Of a stretch of 64,000 nucleotides of DNA, positions 24,718 to 35,500 are shown one piece after another. Location: positions 24,338,001 to 24,402,000 of the forward strand of contig NC_061773.1 in assembly GCF_022458985.1 (NCBI RefSeq), in the 5' to 3' direction. The notes below the pieces were generated by a model. That model saw nothing but the letters and a program-made list of their open reading frames with translations. It was not told the DNA's origin and searched no databases. This DNA is from Mugil cephalus. Lineage: Eukaryota > Chordata > Actinopteri > Mugiliformes > Mugilidae. Numbering within the stretch: the first letter of the stretch is position 1; every line of letters begins with the position of its first letter. Position numbers and translations under genes: made by a program.

Positions 24718-27677
24718 GAATGAGGGGTTACAAATCTAAAAGAAATTCCAATCTGAATGCTCTTGTGTAGCCAAGCATCAGATAAGAACCACATCTTGGT
24801 CCATGTACATGCATGTGGCCTTGATCTGAAACACATACACAAAACAAAAACAAAAAACAAAAGAGCACACACCGCCTTAAAGGCTGAAGCGAGCGAAGAA
24901 AAGATTCTGTTTGCCGTAAACAACAAATGAAACGCTACAGATCTTGACTGCAGCCTGTGTACCTGCACACCACCACTGCCACGGTGTCAACCTTCACACT
25001 GTGAAATATTGTCCTAACTAACAAGCACAAAAAAATGTGGAAACTCGTAAAAATATCTCCATTGGGGAGACACAGCCGGTCTTTAAACTGTTGGAGTAAC
25101 TCACTCTGGTGTCAACACAGGTTTTCTCACTCCTCCGTATGAGACTGTTGGGACCTTAGGTGGCTATTTAGTCAGTTTCTGCTGCACACAGACCGACACC
25201 GGAGGTTCTTTATCCGTACGACAGTCAGACTCTTTAAAGTCAACATTTCTTAGTGCTGCTGCAGAGTTTCCTCCACACTTTAATAAATCCTCTGGACAAC
25301 ACGTGCATCTCAGGAATGTACTTATTTAGCAGTAATATTTGTTTTCTCATTAGTGAAATACAAATCAGTCAAATTTTATTTGTATGATCCTTTAAAATAA
25401 CTGAATTGTACACAAAGTGCTTTACAGCAAAGTCATAAAACAATACATGTTATGTTTTTCTATAACAATTTAACAATGTGAGGAGATTGAAGATTATAAT
25501 AGCAATAGCAATTGGTAAAGCAATTGATTTAGTTTTTCTATATTTGTAAAGTTTATATGACTTTTGTATTTTCTTTAGATATTCAGTTGGATTGATTATA
25601 TAGGATAGTGTAAGCCTCGGGTTTCTGCCTAAATCCTTTTTTGGTCAAAGATTGAGATGTTAAGTTGTGTAATGAATTGTGGAAAGTGAAAATAACCAAA
25701 ATAAAAAAATTAAAAGTACATAAAAACACAATTTGAAAGTGCTGCAGTGCTGCAATATCCAATACAGTACATCTCACGTACTTGTTTTCTCACGTTTATA
25801 TTAAATATTAATTATTATTTCTTGGACCTTTAATGTTATTATATTTTTATATAGTTTTTTATCACTTTATATTTCTGTTATTGATCAAACTTTTGTATTT
25901 TCACACTGTCTTAGCCTGCTTTGGGATCGGTACAGTTTTATCGCATCTTATCTGATTACATTTCACAAATTCATTACAAAATATTGGTCTCTCTAATGTT
26001 CTCGGTGATGTTTTAAAAGAGCAGCATAAAATAAACCAAATGTAAATGTGTCCTCGCTCTGCCGGGTAAAGTAAGATCACTTTCCGTTGTTTTTGACTCT
26101 TCTTATTTCCTCCCAGATGAAGGACTCCCTAATGCAGGAGCTGCAGCAGAAGGCCGAGGAGACGGAGCTGCTCCAGCTGGAGCTGCAGATGCTGGAGACG
26201 GAGAGGGTTCGCCTGTCGCTGGTGGAGGAGAAGCTCGTGGACATCCTGCAGCTCCTCCAGCAGCTCAGAGACCTGGTTAGTTATAGTTCTGGACCATAAA
26301 CTCATGCTGAGGTTAATTCTGGTGGGATTTTTGAACTTAAAAATCTCCAGAAGGCCAAAGCTTTGTGCAGGTAGTCCACATGATTTTTTACCATATTGAG
26401 GCCAAATTAGCCAAAACAAGAACAAAAAATTAGTACTTTGGGGTATTTTGGGGGTGACCAGACGTCCCTGATTTCTAGAGACAGTCCCCATTTTGGATGA
26501 CCTGTCCCCTGGCTAAAGTTGCCCCAGGAAATGTCCCTAATTTTAGCTTTTTTATGAATGAGAAAAAAATGTTGCCCACAGACTACAGTTATTACGGTAG
26601 CCAATGGTGCTGCTGTTGACATTAGAGATATAGTAGTTTAAATATGAATAAATACGTCAAAATAAATGAAACCGTTATTTCCCCTGTTTCTTCATTTCAT
26701 TGATGACATTTAATTCTTTTTTTTTATGTCCCTGGATTTCCACATCAGCAGGCAGCGCTAATACAGGGCCACGCAAACCTGTGTCTCTACTAGTGTGGGA
26801 TTATTATATAATATATAATAATATATATATAATCATACTCACAGTAAGATAGTCTGTCATTAGTCAATCTACTGCATTAATTCCACTCTGAACCAGTATT
26901 ATGCATGGTCATACCACCCGGCCCTAGCCCAAATTATACAATTTTCATTTTTATTACAATGAAAAAGTCATGTGAACTGAAAAACTATGCAAAAGTGACA
27001 AGAAATCCACCTACTCTGCACTGGAATTATATTTTCTGGTCAGACTGATAGAGGACAAACGACCGTACTGCCTTTACTTAGTGATTTGACTTTCAAATGC
27101 CTTTAAAAGCTTTGACCTCTTGAGTGAGCAAATACCCCTCAGATAAGATAACACGAACGAGGGTTTTTGTCCGTTCTTTTGTTCCTTAATCCCAACAGTG
27201 GGACAGCAAGCAAATTAACGTCACCTGTCACACATGTGTGAAAGCTTTTGCGGATAGAAAAGTCGTTTTTTTTCTCTTTTTTCTTTTTCATCACTGTGTT
27301 TTTTCATCGTTTCAGAACGTCTCTCGGAGGTCTCTCGGGAAAATCTTGCTCAGCACTTTGGAGTCTTGCAGCGACCCACAGCACGGTTAGTAGAGCTCGC
27401 GCGCCCCATAAAGATCAGTACAAGTCCTGTGAAATGCAGCAATGAAAATTTACAGTTACTCAGGGCAAGGAATCAAATCAAGCTCTCATCGGGTTTCTTG
27501 ACGACCCCCCCCCCGAGTTCACATCTGCTCTGCTTTTACGCAGGCAAGGCCCACATTCTGGAGGTGCTCAACGCGCTCTATCACGAACTGGCTGCTTGTG
27601 AGATACTGTCTGCTGGTGGACCTTTGGAGAGGACACAGAGTCAGCAGTCCCTCAATGCCCTAATCATCTCCTGCTAA
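6069..27677 (+). CDS. efcc1: efcc1, EF-hand and coiled-coil domain containing 1
   Basis: Exons 6069-6746, 7848-8263, 17794-17942, 19453-19588, 22165-22321, 26117-26275, 27316-27385 and 27544-27677 (stop TAA). All introns are GT-AG and the phases (0,2,1,2,0,0,1) match, giving about 632 aa against about 600 in human EFCC1. The start is either of two adjacent ATGs (6069 or 6072). Residues ~15-115 hold an EF-hand-like region ([14 protein letters not shown]); the loop at 58-69 is degenerate, with Q and G where acidic ligands are expected. From ~182 onward heptad-rich coiled coils dominate ([54 protein letters not shown]). Exon 3 codes for a Gly/Pro/Arg-rich linker and is supported mainly by phase. 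The function of EFCC1 is not established. Its head-to-head position with cfap92 matches the human 3q21 neighbourhood. The end of exon 1 (CLALQ) and the exon-4 segment [10 protein letters not shown] are strong anchors. Confidence 0.88.
6747..7847 (+). other. efcc1 intron 1
   Basis: No gene or strong motif is visible in this 1.1-kb AT-rich intron. It opens with GTGAGG and ends in CCTTCTCCTCAG. Confidence 0.7.
8575..8960 (+). repeat. unnamed dispersed repeat, copy 2 of 3
   Basis: Same orientation and order of landmarks as the copy at 2306: TGACCAGATGTCCCCGAT, TTTTATGAATGAGAAAAAAA, ATTACGGTAGCC, GCAGTTTAAATATGAATAAA. It lacks the central part seen in the other copies and ends near GGTCACACCACTCGGCCCC, which matches the end of copy 3. 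Confidence 0.75.
13000..13425. repeat. tandem pair of ~213-bp units
   Basis: Two diverged units start at 13002 (GACTTGGGCCAAACTAAAAC) and 13215 (GACTTGGGTTGAACTAAAAC). Both continue through CTATAGAAACAGGAT- or TTATAGAAACAGGAT-like, CAGTTGCCATGCCAAC- or CAGTTACCATGCCAAC-like and TTGTAAAAAC stretches. The upstream flank (about 12890-13000) plus the first unit is also found inverted at 24175-24390. Confidence 0.75.
14861..15335. mobile_element. non-autonomous TIR element (CGATCAGGCATAACATTATG family)
   Basis: The left end CACCGATCAGCCACAACATT (14861) and the reverse complement of the right end, CCAATCAGGCATAACATTAT, form imperfect terminal inverted repeats of about 25 bp. The interior has no transposase. 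A related end with internal similarity (GACACCACAGGA, ATATTAGGAAGGTGGTCATA on the reverse strand) occurs at 53336-53520. The class of transposon is not certain. Confidence 0.65.
15425..15850. repeat. dispersed repeat pair member A
   Basis: Contains GGTATTTGGGATTAATAGGA and ends near GTCTCAGGAGGTTAA. A related stretch at 20146-20245 has CTCCTGAGACCTGAGC and GGTATTTGGGATAAATAGGA. An interspersed repeat of unknown class without coding potential. Confidence 0.5.
16262..16316. repeat. CT-rich low-complexity tract
   Basis: Pyrimidine-rich run including a short (TC)n, in efcc1 intron 2. Confidence 0.85.
18574..18876 (-). mobile_element. tRNA-derived SINE, Mermaid/DANA-like, with 13-bp target duplication
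   Basis: Read on the minus strand it starts TAGTGGTTAGCGCTGCCTCA, has a pol III B-box-like GGTTTGAACC (18840-18831), then GCATGTTCTCCCTGTGCCTG and the conserved TAGGTTAATTAGTGACTCTA, and ends in a region like CGAAGGATGAGCGG. This order is that of the common teleost Mermaid/DANA SINE. It is flanked by perfect direct repeats TTTTAACCATCTG at 18561-18573 and 18877-18889. It lies in efcc1 intron 3, antisense to the gene. The open frame here is a by-product of the SINE. Confidence 0.85.
20146..20245. repeat. dispersed repeat pair member B
   Basis: Shares GGTATTTGGGAT(A/T)AATAGGACT and a CTCCTGAGAC end phrase with 15425-15850. In efcc1 intron 4. Confidence 0.5.
20502..21279. mobile_element. hAT-like non-autonomous DNA element
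   Basis: The left end CAGTGGTTCTCAACCTTTTC and the right end GACCCCGGTTGAGAATCAC form imperfect terminal inverted repeats of the CAGTGGTTCTCAACC type known from hAT (Charlie-like) elements. The interior shows no transposase frame. No clear 8-bp target duplication is seen. In efcc1 intron 4. Confidence 0.6.
23090..23305 (+). mobile_element. degraded Mermaid/DANA-like SINE
   Basis: GTGGGTGGCACAGTGGTGGC head, GGTTTGCATGTTTCTCCCTG, GGCCGTAGGTGTACATG, AGTGTGAATGGTTG and CTCTGTGATAGACTGGCCAC are in the order of the SINE at 18574-18876 but on the plus strand. Internally deleted and diverged. In efcc1 intron 5. Confidence 0.75.
23401..23460 (+). mobile_element. possible hAT-like element end
   Basis: CAGTGTTTCCCAACCTGGGG is typical of hAT terminal repeats. 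The partner end was not found, so only a fragment is reported. Confidence 0.4.
24175..24390 (-). repeat. inverted copy of the 12.9-13.2 kb repeat
   Basis: The reverse complement of this stretch matches about 12890-13110: CTCCACCTCCTCCATGTTAG followed by GGCTGCGA- or GGATGCGA-like, ACTAAAACACTAAAATAC and CATGTTCAAGTG-like phrases. A dispersed repeat family without coding potential, in efcc1 intron 5. Confidence 0.75.
24662..24715. repeat. (CA)n microsatellite
   Basis: Pure CA dinucleotide tract of about 27 units in efcc1 intron 5. It produces spurious Cys/Val frames on the other strand. Confidence 0.97.
25367..25445 (+). repeat. teleost retroposon-like fragment (TTTTATTTGTATG...AAAGTGCTTTACA)
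   Basis: AAATTTTATTTGTATGATCC followed by ACACAAAGTGCTTTACAGCA resembles a very common teleost dispersed repeat. A family name cannot be assigned with confidence. Confidence 0.45.
26446..26935 (+). repeat. unnamed dispersed repeat, copy 3 of 3 (most complete)
   Basis: Starts GGGGTGACCAGACGTCCCTG and holds GAGACAGTCCCC, TTTATGAATGAGAAAAAAAT, ATTACGGTAGCC, GTAGTTTAAATATGAATAAA, CACATCAGCAGGCAG and CTACTAGTGTGGGATTATT. It ends GGTCATACCACCCGGCCC. Same orientation as the copies at 2306 and 8575. In efcc1 intron 6. Confidence 0.78.
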
Positions 27678-28261
27678 ACCAGACTGCCTCCTGACGCATT
27701 GTTCCCGTGTCAGGAAAACCCAACAGTTGTCCAAAATCAAGCTAATTGATGTGTATAGTGTATCATATTGTATCTTATATCCTCCTCCTAACCTATTATC
27801 TGTTAAAGGATGTTAGTCTCGAGTTATTGTAGAGCGTTATTAAATACAAATGAAGTTTTTTAGTCATATATATTTTGTTGCACAAACATTTTGATGGATT
27901 CCTTTTTACATATTTTTTTGTTGTTTTTTTCACAAAAGCTAATGTGAAAAATGTTGAAATAAGCTCAATTGTAAAGTGCTCTGTGAAATGTATAGACATC
28001 TCTCAGCAGGTGAACAACACTCCTGGATTATTGGAACCGAAAGAAACCCACATCTCAGTCTACGAGCCTGCGTTTCAGATGGAAAGGCTACGTTAGACCA
28101 GTTCTGCCGGAGGCCACATTTGGTGTGTACCTTCGGTTCACGGTTCTTTCCGGTGGTCCTCGTTAACTGGAAGTATCATGCGACCATCAACAGATTTATA
28201 TATGCTCTATCTGGCTGAGGTGTTAATTTGTCGCTGTCTAATGCATCACATGAACTGAACC

Positions 28262-28267
28262 AATAAA
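28262..28267 (+). other. candidate polyadenylation signal of efcc1
   Basis: AATAAA 585 bp after the efcc1 stop codon and before the cfap57 promoter region. Nearer signals of canonical form were not seen. Confidence 0.4.
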
Positions 28268-29058
28268 AAAAAAGCCACTGCAAATTTGTAAATACTGAAA
28301 GTAAACATGTTTCTGCTTCGTTATTCATTGTCCACATGTCGGCCGTGCCACATAGTTCCCAACAGCAAGTCGGTGGAGGATATTTTATCAAAATCACTAA
28401 GATAGTGTAGTATTAGTCAATTCATATTAAAAATGTATTGGCACATAATTTTTCTCTGATATGGCTTTTTCAGTTTTTTATTTGTTAAAATAAAAATTAA
28501 GGTTATAATAACATTAATAGTATAATACTGATATAGAAAGTGATTGAAAATAAGTTACAATGTATTAGAAATTTACGTGTGCACTTAATGAATAATACAC
28601 ACACAGTGCCACCTTGTGGCAACACACAGTAACTGTGTTTTATAGGTAAGTAGGTAAAACTTTTCAGTTTCATTTCATTGCTTCAGTGGTGCAAAAATTA
28701 TTAGTATATAAATGTAACCTTAACTCAAATAACTATTACCTGTAAACCACACTTAAAGAGCTATTATTCAGAGACGATATAGTCTGTAGGACAAGAGTTC
28801 ATTAATATAACTGTCAGGAGATGCTAACAGCAGACTAAAAGACTAAAACTTGTTTTTTTGATATTATAGGGCAAAGTATTTTATGTGCCATTATCATTTA
28901 ATTGGACCTGAGAATAGATGCAATTAAACCACAGACAAACAATTACGTTTAGCAAAAATATTCTGTAGACATTGAATCTTTTTTAAATGGCTGGTTTAAA
29001 TGTCGTTATTAGGTAGTAGGTATATTCAAGATAATTAAAATAAAGCAAAATAAAATGA

Positions 29059-29085
29059 ATATATATATATATATATATATATATT
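29059..29085. repeat. (TA)n tract
   Basis: TA dinucleotide run inside unit A of the duplicated cfap57 promoter. Confidence 0.95.
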
Positions 29086-29162
29086 GTTTTGTTGTCATAC
29101 ACAGTCCACGGATGACATGTTACGACATTGGCAAAAAACTACGACTCCAAACTATTTTCGGC

Positions 29163-29175
29163 GTTGCTTAGCGAC
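29163..29175 (+). promoter_or_regulatory. distal X-box of cfap57
   Basis: GTTGCT-T-AGCGAC fits the relaxed X-box pattern RYYNYY-N-RRNRAC. About 404 bp before the start codon. Confidence 0.55.
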
Positions 29176-29379
29176 GACATACATATCTGACCAATTTATG
29201 TCTAGCTAAAATATTCTGCAGAAAGACATGGGTATATATATATATTAGAAAATGATTGGATTGGACGTCGTTTGATGTCTGTTCAAGATTATTAAAATAA
29301 AGCAAGATTAAAAAAAAATACTTTTTGAGTGCAGTCTACGACTTAAAACTAGTTCTCAAGTTCTCGCGGGATTTTCGGC

Positions 29380-29392
29380 GTTGCCTAGCGAC
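29380..29392 (+). promoter_or_regulatory. proximal X-box of cfap57
   Basis: GTTGCC-T-AGCGAC fits RYYNYY-N-RRNRAC, with a full GTNRCC left half-site. It lies 187 bp before the cfap57 start codon, a usual distance for RFX sites of ciliary genes. Confidence 0.68.
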
Positions 29393-29579
29393 TGTAACCA
29401 CAGGAGCACATAAACATTTATTCGGTCTCGTGTGCTCCTTTCTGCCGTTCAAAGCTACTGTTAGCTAAAAGAAATAAGTTAAGTGGAAGTTGTCTTGGCA
29501 GTCTTTGTAGTTTTTTATTTATTTATTTATATATTTTTTAGGTCCGTCTAAGATTAAAAACTAAATTGACAACTTACAA

Positions 29580-32500
29580 ATGGCTTCTGTAGTTGCTCAG
29601 CCGCACTTCATTTTCGGTCTACGGGCAGGTGTGAGCAACAATTTGTGTTTCTTCGACGAGCAAACGGTCGTCTTCCCCAGTGGAAACAGCTGTGTGTGCT
29701 ACAACACCGTCCAAAGATGCCAGCGGTTCATTTCAGGTTTGCTGCGCTCTGCTGTCAAGCTGTGGGTTTGACACTTAAAACAAACAACTTCACACTTAAC
29801 AAACTCACTGTATTTCTCTTAAGGAATCTGGTGCCTAATGTTGTTTTCATCCCTGATGTTAAGTTACGTATGTGTTGTCTCTAAAGGCTCAGAAAGTAGT
29901 CGGGGCATGCGTTACCTCGCAATCAGTGCCAACCGGCGTTACCTGGCGGTGTCGGAGTGTGGTGACCAGGCCTCCATCACGGTCCTGGACCTGCAGCATG
30001 AGCAGGGCAGAAAGAGGAAAGTTCTGACTGCAGGGGACACACCTGTTCAAGAGTTTGTGTGCATGGCTTTCTCGCCCGATTCCAAATACCTGATTGGACA
30101 AACAGGGGCTCCAGATTGGACGCTGATCTTCTGGCTTTGGGAAAAACACAAAGTCCTGGCAACAGTTAAAACCACTAACTCAAATAACCCTATTACCCAG
30201 GTGAGTCATATGTGCAGCATCAATGCAGCTGCAGCTTTCATATGTGCAAGCGCACACACACAGCTAAATGTGTCCCTGTGATTATGTTCCTTCAGGTCAG
30301 CTTCAACCCTTACAACAATACGCAGCTCTGTGTGAGTGGGACTGGTGTGTTCAAGCTGTTCCGCTACTCAGAAGGAGCCCTGAAACAGAGCAACTTTGCA
30401 AAAGTGGAGTCCATCAACTTCCTGTGCCACGCCTGGATGTCAGAGGAGAGAGTGGTCGCTGGGACGGACACGGGCAGGCTGCTGGTGTTCGAGTCTGGAG
30501 ACCTGAGAAAAGAGATCAGCGTGACTTCTAAGGCTGTGCAGGGGAAACCTCACAGGTCAGCGGTCATACCACCTCCTCCACAGATTATTTTAGCATAAAC
30601 ATATAGATTACATCTAATAAATGTGTACCAAAGGCTAGATGCGACCTTAAGCTGGGATCTGGGCCCAGGTTGAATGCAACCAATTGTTCGTTTTCAAAGG
30701 TTGGAGAGTTTTGCACACACGATTAAGAGGCTCATTATGATAATTTAAAGTCTCATCCTGGCTTTTCGATGAGACATGTATTTTTCTCCCAAGTTAAAAT
30801 CCATAAAGGCCAAGGTTGTTAATTTAACAAAGAGCTAAGGGGATGAGTGATTACATCTTGGACTCATGTGTTTGCAGAACTGCCATTTCATTAAAACTCT
30901 CGCTTCACTGCACAGGCAAATTGATATGAAGAAGATCAAAGACGCTGATGTGAATGAAGGTCTGACTGTGCCTCGCGTCACAGCCATCTTTTCCTACTCC
31001 AAAGGCTTTGCCTGCTCCATGGGTCCTGGCACCGTCTGTCTGTTTGAAAAGACAGAGGAGGACAGTTACCGAAAGAGCAGGGAGATACAGGTGAGTATTA
31101 AAGCTCTAAACCAAAGCCACTGTGGAACTGGAAGCTTTGTGTACATACGGACGTTTTTGTGTCAGATCCCTCCAGATCTGTGCAGCAATGATTTGACTCC
31201 AGAAGAAATGCAGGAGATTAACACCATGTGCATCAGTCCAGCAGAGGAGACGCTGGCCATCAGCACAGACCGAGGACAGCTGTACAGCATCAGCCTGTCT
31301 TCTGTGGACGTGAACAAGGTGCTGTACGGTCATATCTACCTGCACCGCTCCTCCCTCCTCATGCGTTTGCACCAATTTGATTTCAAATTGATGTAAACTT
31401 TACTACTCTGTCTGTCTGTCTGAAGGAACGGCCGCATTTTGAGCTCCTGTCCCAGTCCTTCCACTCCAACTCCATCACCGGATTGTCCATCTGCATTCGC
31501 AAGCCTCTCATAGCGACCAGCTCTCTGGACCGCTCCGTCCGCATCTGGAACTACGAGACGAAGTACAAATCCACACGCAGGCCCACTGGTAGATTGTCTT
31601 GTGTCATGTGATGTATTTATCTTCTTTCATTAATTAGATTTTGTTACTAGAGTGTTGGAACTGTACAAGGAATTCCAGGAAGAGGCGTACAGCGTAGCTC
31701 TGCATCCCACTGGCCTCTTCGTCCTGGTGGGCTTCACAGACAAACTCAGGCTGATGAACTTGGTCATCGATGACTTCCGTACTTTCAAGGAGTTCACTGT
31801 GCGCGGATGCAGAGAGGTAGATACTTTATGTGTACTGATAGTGTGAGTAATAAATATAACGTCTCTGCTATAGAAAACTCTCTTCAGCTCTGAGGATCTA
31901 TTTCTTACTCTCCACTTTTAGTGTGCTTTCAGCCACGGTGGCCACATGTTTGCAGCCGTCAATGGAAATATCATTCACATCTACTCCGTGACGTCTTTTG
32001 AGAATATCCTCAACCTTAAAGGCCACAACGGAAAGGTGAGCCAGGAAGGTCCATAACCATATTTGACGATACAGCCATATTCTATTTTAATACATTTCTT
32101 TTGTGTGTAGGTACGTGGCATTGAATGGAGCCTGGACGACAGCCGGTTGGTGTCGTGTGGGATGGACGGCGCCGTGTACGAGTGGAACACGCAGAACGGC
32201 AAACGGGAGTCAGAGAGCGTCCTCAAGTCCTGCAGCTACACTGATGTCACCTTCTCCTCCGACTGTAAAACCATTCTGGCCGTGGGAACAGATCTCACAC
32301 TAAAGGAGATCCAAGACTGTCAGGTAACTGACATCTATCTATCTTACCTACGAAACCATCATCACATCTCTGTCTCCTTAGGTAGAGGTAAAGATGTATG
32401 ATTAAAACAGACAAAACAACTTGTTGTGTTTCTGCTCCATCAAATGTGGCAAAGCTGCACCTGAGAATTTTTTGAGGATGTTATTCACTCTCTAGGTTAC

Positions 32501-35500
32501 TGTTTTGATTAGGTTTTTCAGTTGTACAAGTCACATGACATTATATGAATGCGAACTAGTGCCATTGTACATTTGGGTTAACATAATTTGGCTAAAATGT
32601 GTAACACAGGATCAGGAGATATATAATATTTTAAGCGTTTTAAATAGTCAAACCAGACCTGGTTAGTTTTGACTCTGAAGGACTACAGTTGTAAGATGTT
32701 TTATTTTAGTTGGTATGCAAGTGGAAATTTCAAAATATAGTAGGACTGTACTGTAGGCATGAAAAATGATCTTTATTTTTCATTATAAATTGTGTTTTTG
32801 GACATTTAAATTAAAAAAAGAAAAGAAAAGAAAAAAAAAATCAGGATACAAGTTTTTCAGTAAGGACATAAAACTCACGCTGAATGCTTGAAGCATTAGG
32901 GATTAAGGACCTAAGATTCCAGCCTAAACATTTGATAACCACCTGCAAAGTTAGACACTTCAATAAATAATAGAAAATATTAATTAATTCATTTCTAAAT
33001 TGTATTGCAACACCACGTGTTAAGATGCAAATTATCATGCAATCATACATCCTGTAATGCATCACTATCACAACTCAAAAGGAACAAAACCTTTTTTGTG
33101 GAACAACATAAACATAACATAAATATGCTTTGTGCTATGTACTATAAATAAAATATGTATTTGAACATACTGTATATACATTTTAAAAAATGAATTCCCT
33201 GTTATCTCCCAAACTGAGTGTGTATTTTATTATTGCCCGTTGGTTCTGCAGGTCCTCAGGGAGGTTCCTGCTGATGAGGTGGCTCACACTGCTCTCGCCG
33301 TGTCACACTCTGGCAGGGTTGTCTTCACAGGAACTTCCAGTGGAAGTGTCAGGGCCATTAAATACCCGTTACCCCTCCAGAGGGAATGGATCATGTACCA
33401 GGGTCACTGTGGCCCCGTCACCAAGGTGAATAAATGTAGACGTGTACACTAAGCTAACAGAGAAGCAGACATGCATGTCATCCTTTGAATGACATTTAAA
33501 TACACTAATGACCTGTCATTGTGCATCCTCAGATGGTGATCACGTATGACGATCGCTTCCTGCTGACGGTGTCTGAAGACGGGTGTCTGATGATGTGGAA
33601 GATCATCGATAAGGAGGGTCGAGGGCTGAAGAGCAACAGGCAGATCGTCCACACCGAGGAGATCCTAGTCACCAAGTCAGACCTGGAGGAGAAGGTGTGT
33701 GTTTACGTATCTGTGTCTGTGTTGTTCTTAGATGCATGCCACCATTTTCCCTGTCCATAATGTGGAATGGGCTATTGTACAGGAACCTACTGTTGTAGCC
33801 TGTCACTACAACTACACTTGCTTAACCCTTTATGGGGCAAGGAACCATATATGGTAACTTCAGCACAGTGAGGTTTAGAAGCATGTGGTTTTCACCCAGC
33901 CAATCAGAGAAGATCAAGAAACATTCTCAGGTCTGTAAGGTCCACCTCTGCATGAACACTGAGCATAAATGCTTTATTAGGTACCACAAAGAAGTGTTCT
34001 AATGTGATAATGTCGACAAGTGCCTGAATCAGTATTTATGTTCTAATGCTCTAAATACATGTTTACATTTGTTTACATTTGTTTACTGAACCATATATGT
34101 TAAATTAATTCATTTTACTTTTCTCCATGAAATTAAATTTCACTGAGCACACTGTTCTAAGTAGCCGAGTGTACCAGGGAAAATATGTAACGGAACAATT
34201 ACTCAGTTCCAACAAGCAGGAAAATTAAAAGCTATGATGCGATCACTATAGAGGCGGCACAGGGGTTTACACTGTTTCCTTACAGCGAGAGGGTTCTTAG
34301 TCTTAGTAAACTTTGTTGTCTCCCTGGGGTGAAAAACTACACAAAAAAAATACAGACAGGCACCAGTTTGGGGGCAGGTCATCACAACAGATTATTAATG
34401 AGGCTAATGGTTATCGGCATGAATGAATTTGTAGGTTCCTGCAAGCTGACTGAGGACTTTATGTGTGGAGGTGTTCCTCATTAGCTACATACAATATAGC
34501 AAAAATGTAGATGTAAATGTAAATTTAGTCACAAAAAGACGTCATCTGCTCAGGAGAAATATGGGGACACTTTACCAAATTCTGGGAGAGTTTGCTCATC
34601 TGCAACAAAAGGGACAACTGGTGTGTAAAGGTTGGGAATGAAGACCGTTTAGAAATGTGAATCATATAATCCTTTGTTCCTGTGTTTCAGAATCAGAACA
34701 TGCTGGAGCTGAAGATGCGTCTGGAGGAGCTACAGATGGAGAACGAGTACCAGCTCCGCCTGAAGGACATGAACTACAACGAGAAGCTCAAGGAGATTTC
34801 TGACAAGTTTATCCAGCAGATAGAGACCCTGAAAAAGACACAAGAGGTCTCAGCTCCAATCCAGATATATTCAGCATCTACGTGGCTAGTTTTTATTATC
34901 ACGACTATCTATTTTATTACATGTTGCAGTATGTTGTTAAGACGACTCTGTTGATTCACTGCAGGAGTTTTTTCTGCCTTTGATGAATCATGTAACTTAA
35001 AACCTTTGTTGTTTGCTCATGACATAATCTGCAATTATAGACCATGAAGACAGAGATGGAGAAGCAGGAACGTGAAAGCAGGGAAAATTATGCACAGGTC
35101 ACCATACAACATGGCAAAGAACTGACAGATTTAGGTAAGAAGAGGTCAGCACAATCCAAAGCTACTGTTTGTTTCTACCAGGAATCACAGAGAAGTCTTT
35201 GTTTTATTACACACAGAGGAAATCTACAGCCAGAAGCTGATCGTTGAACACGAGAGGTTTCTGGATCTTCAGCAAAAACATCAGAGAATGCAGGAGGACT
35301 ACGAGGAGCAGCTGAAGTCTGCAGAGGAGAGCAAAACCCAAGAGCTGGAGGAGCTCACTCAGCTGTACGAAGCCAAGCTGCAGGAGAAGACTCGGCTCCT
35401 GGTCGAGGTCAGTCCAAAGGAGCGAGAGGAAAAGGTTAAAGTTATTTCTCTCCCGTCCACTGATTCCGTCCTGCTGTTTCTTTTGTTCAGCACCAGGAGG

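Larger units (their letters stand above)
28938..29395 (+). repeat. diverged tandem duplication of the cfap57 promoter
   Basis: Two units follow one another. Unit A (about 28938-29180) has AGCAAAAATATTCTGTAGA, TTCAAGATAATTAAAATAAA, ACGACTCCAAACTA and TTTTCGGCGTTGCTTAGCGA. Unit B (about 29190-29395) has AGCTAAAATATTCTGCAGA, TTCAAGATTATTAAAATAAA, ACGACTTAAAACTA and TTTTCGGCGTTGCCTAGCGA in the same order. Each unit ends in an X-box. The duplication must be old or fast-evolving, since spacers differ, including a TA tract present in unit A. Confidence 0.8.

Noticed and set aside
24474-24968. 164-codon minus-strand frame with a Cys-Val run
   Set aside because: The run is the translation of the CA microsatellite; no protein similarity outside it.
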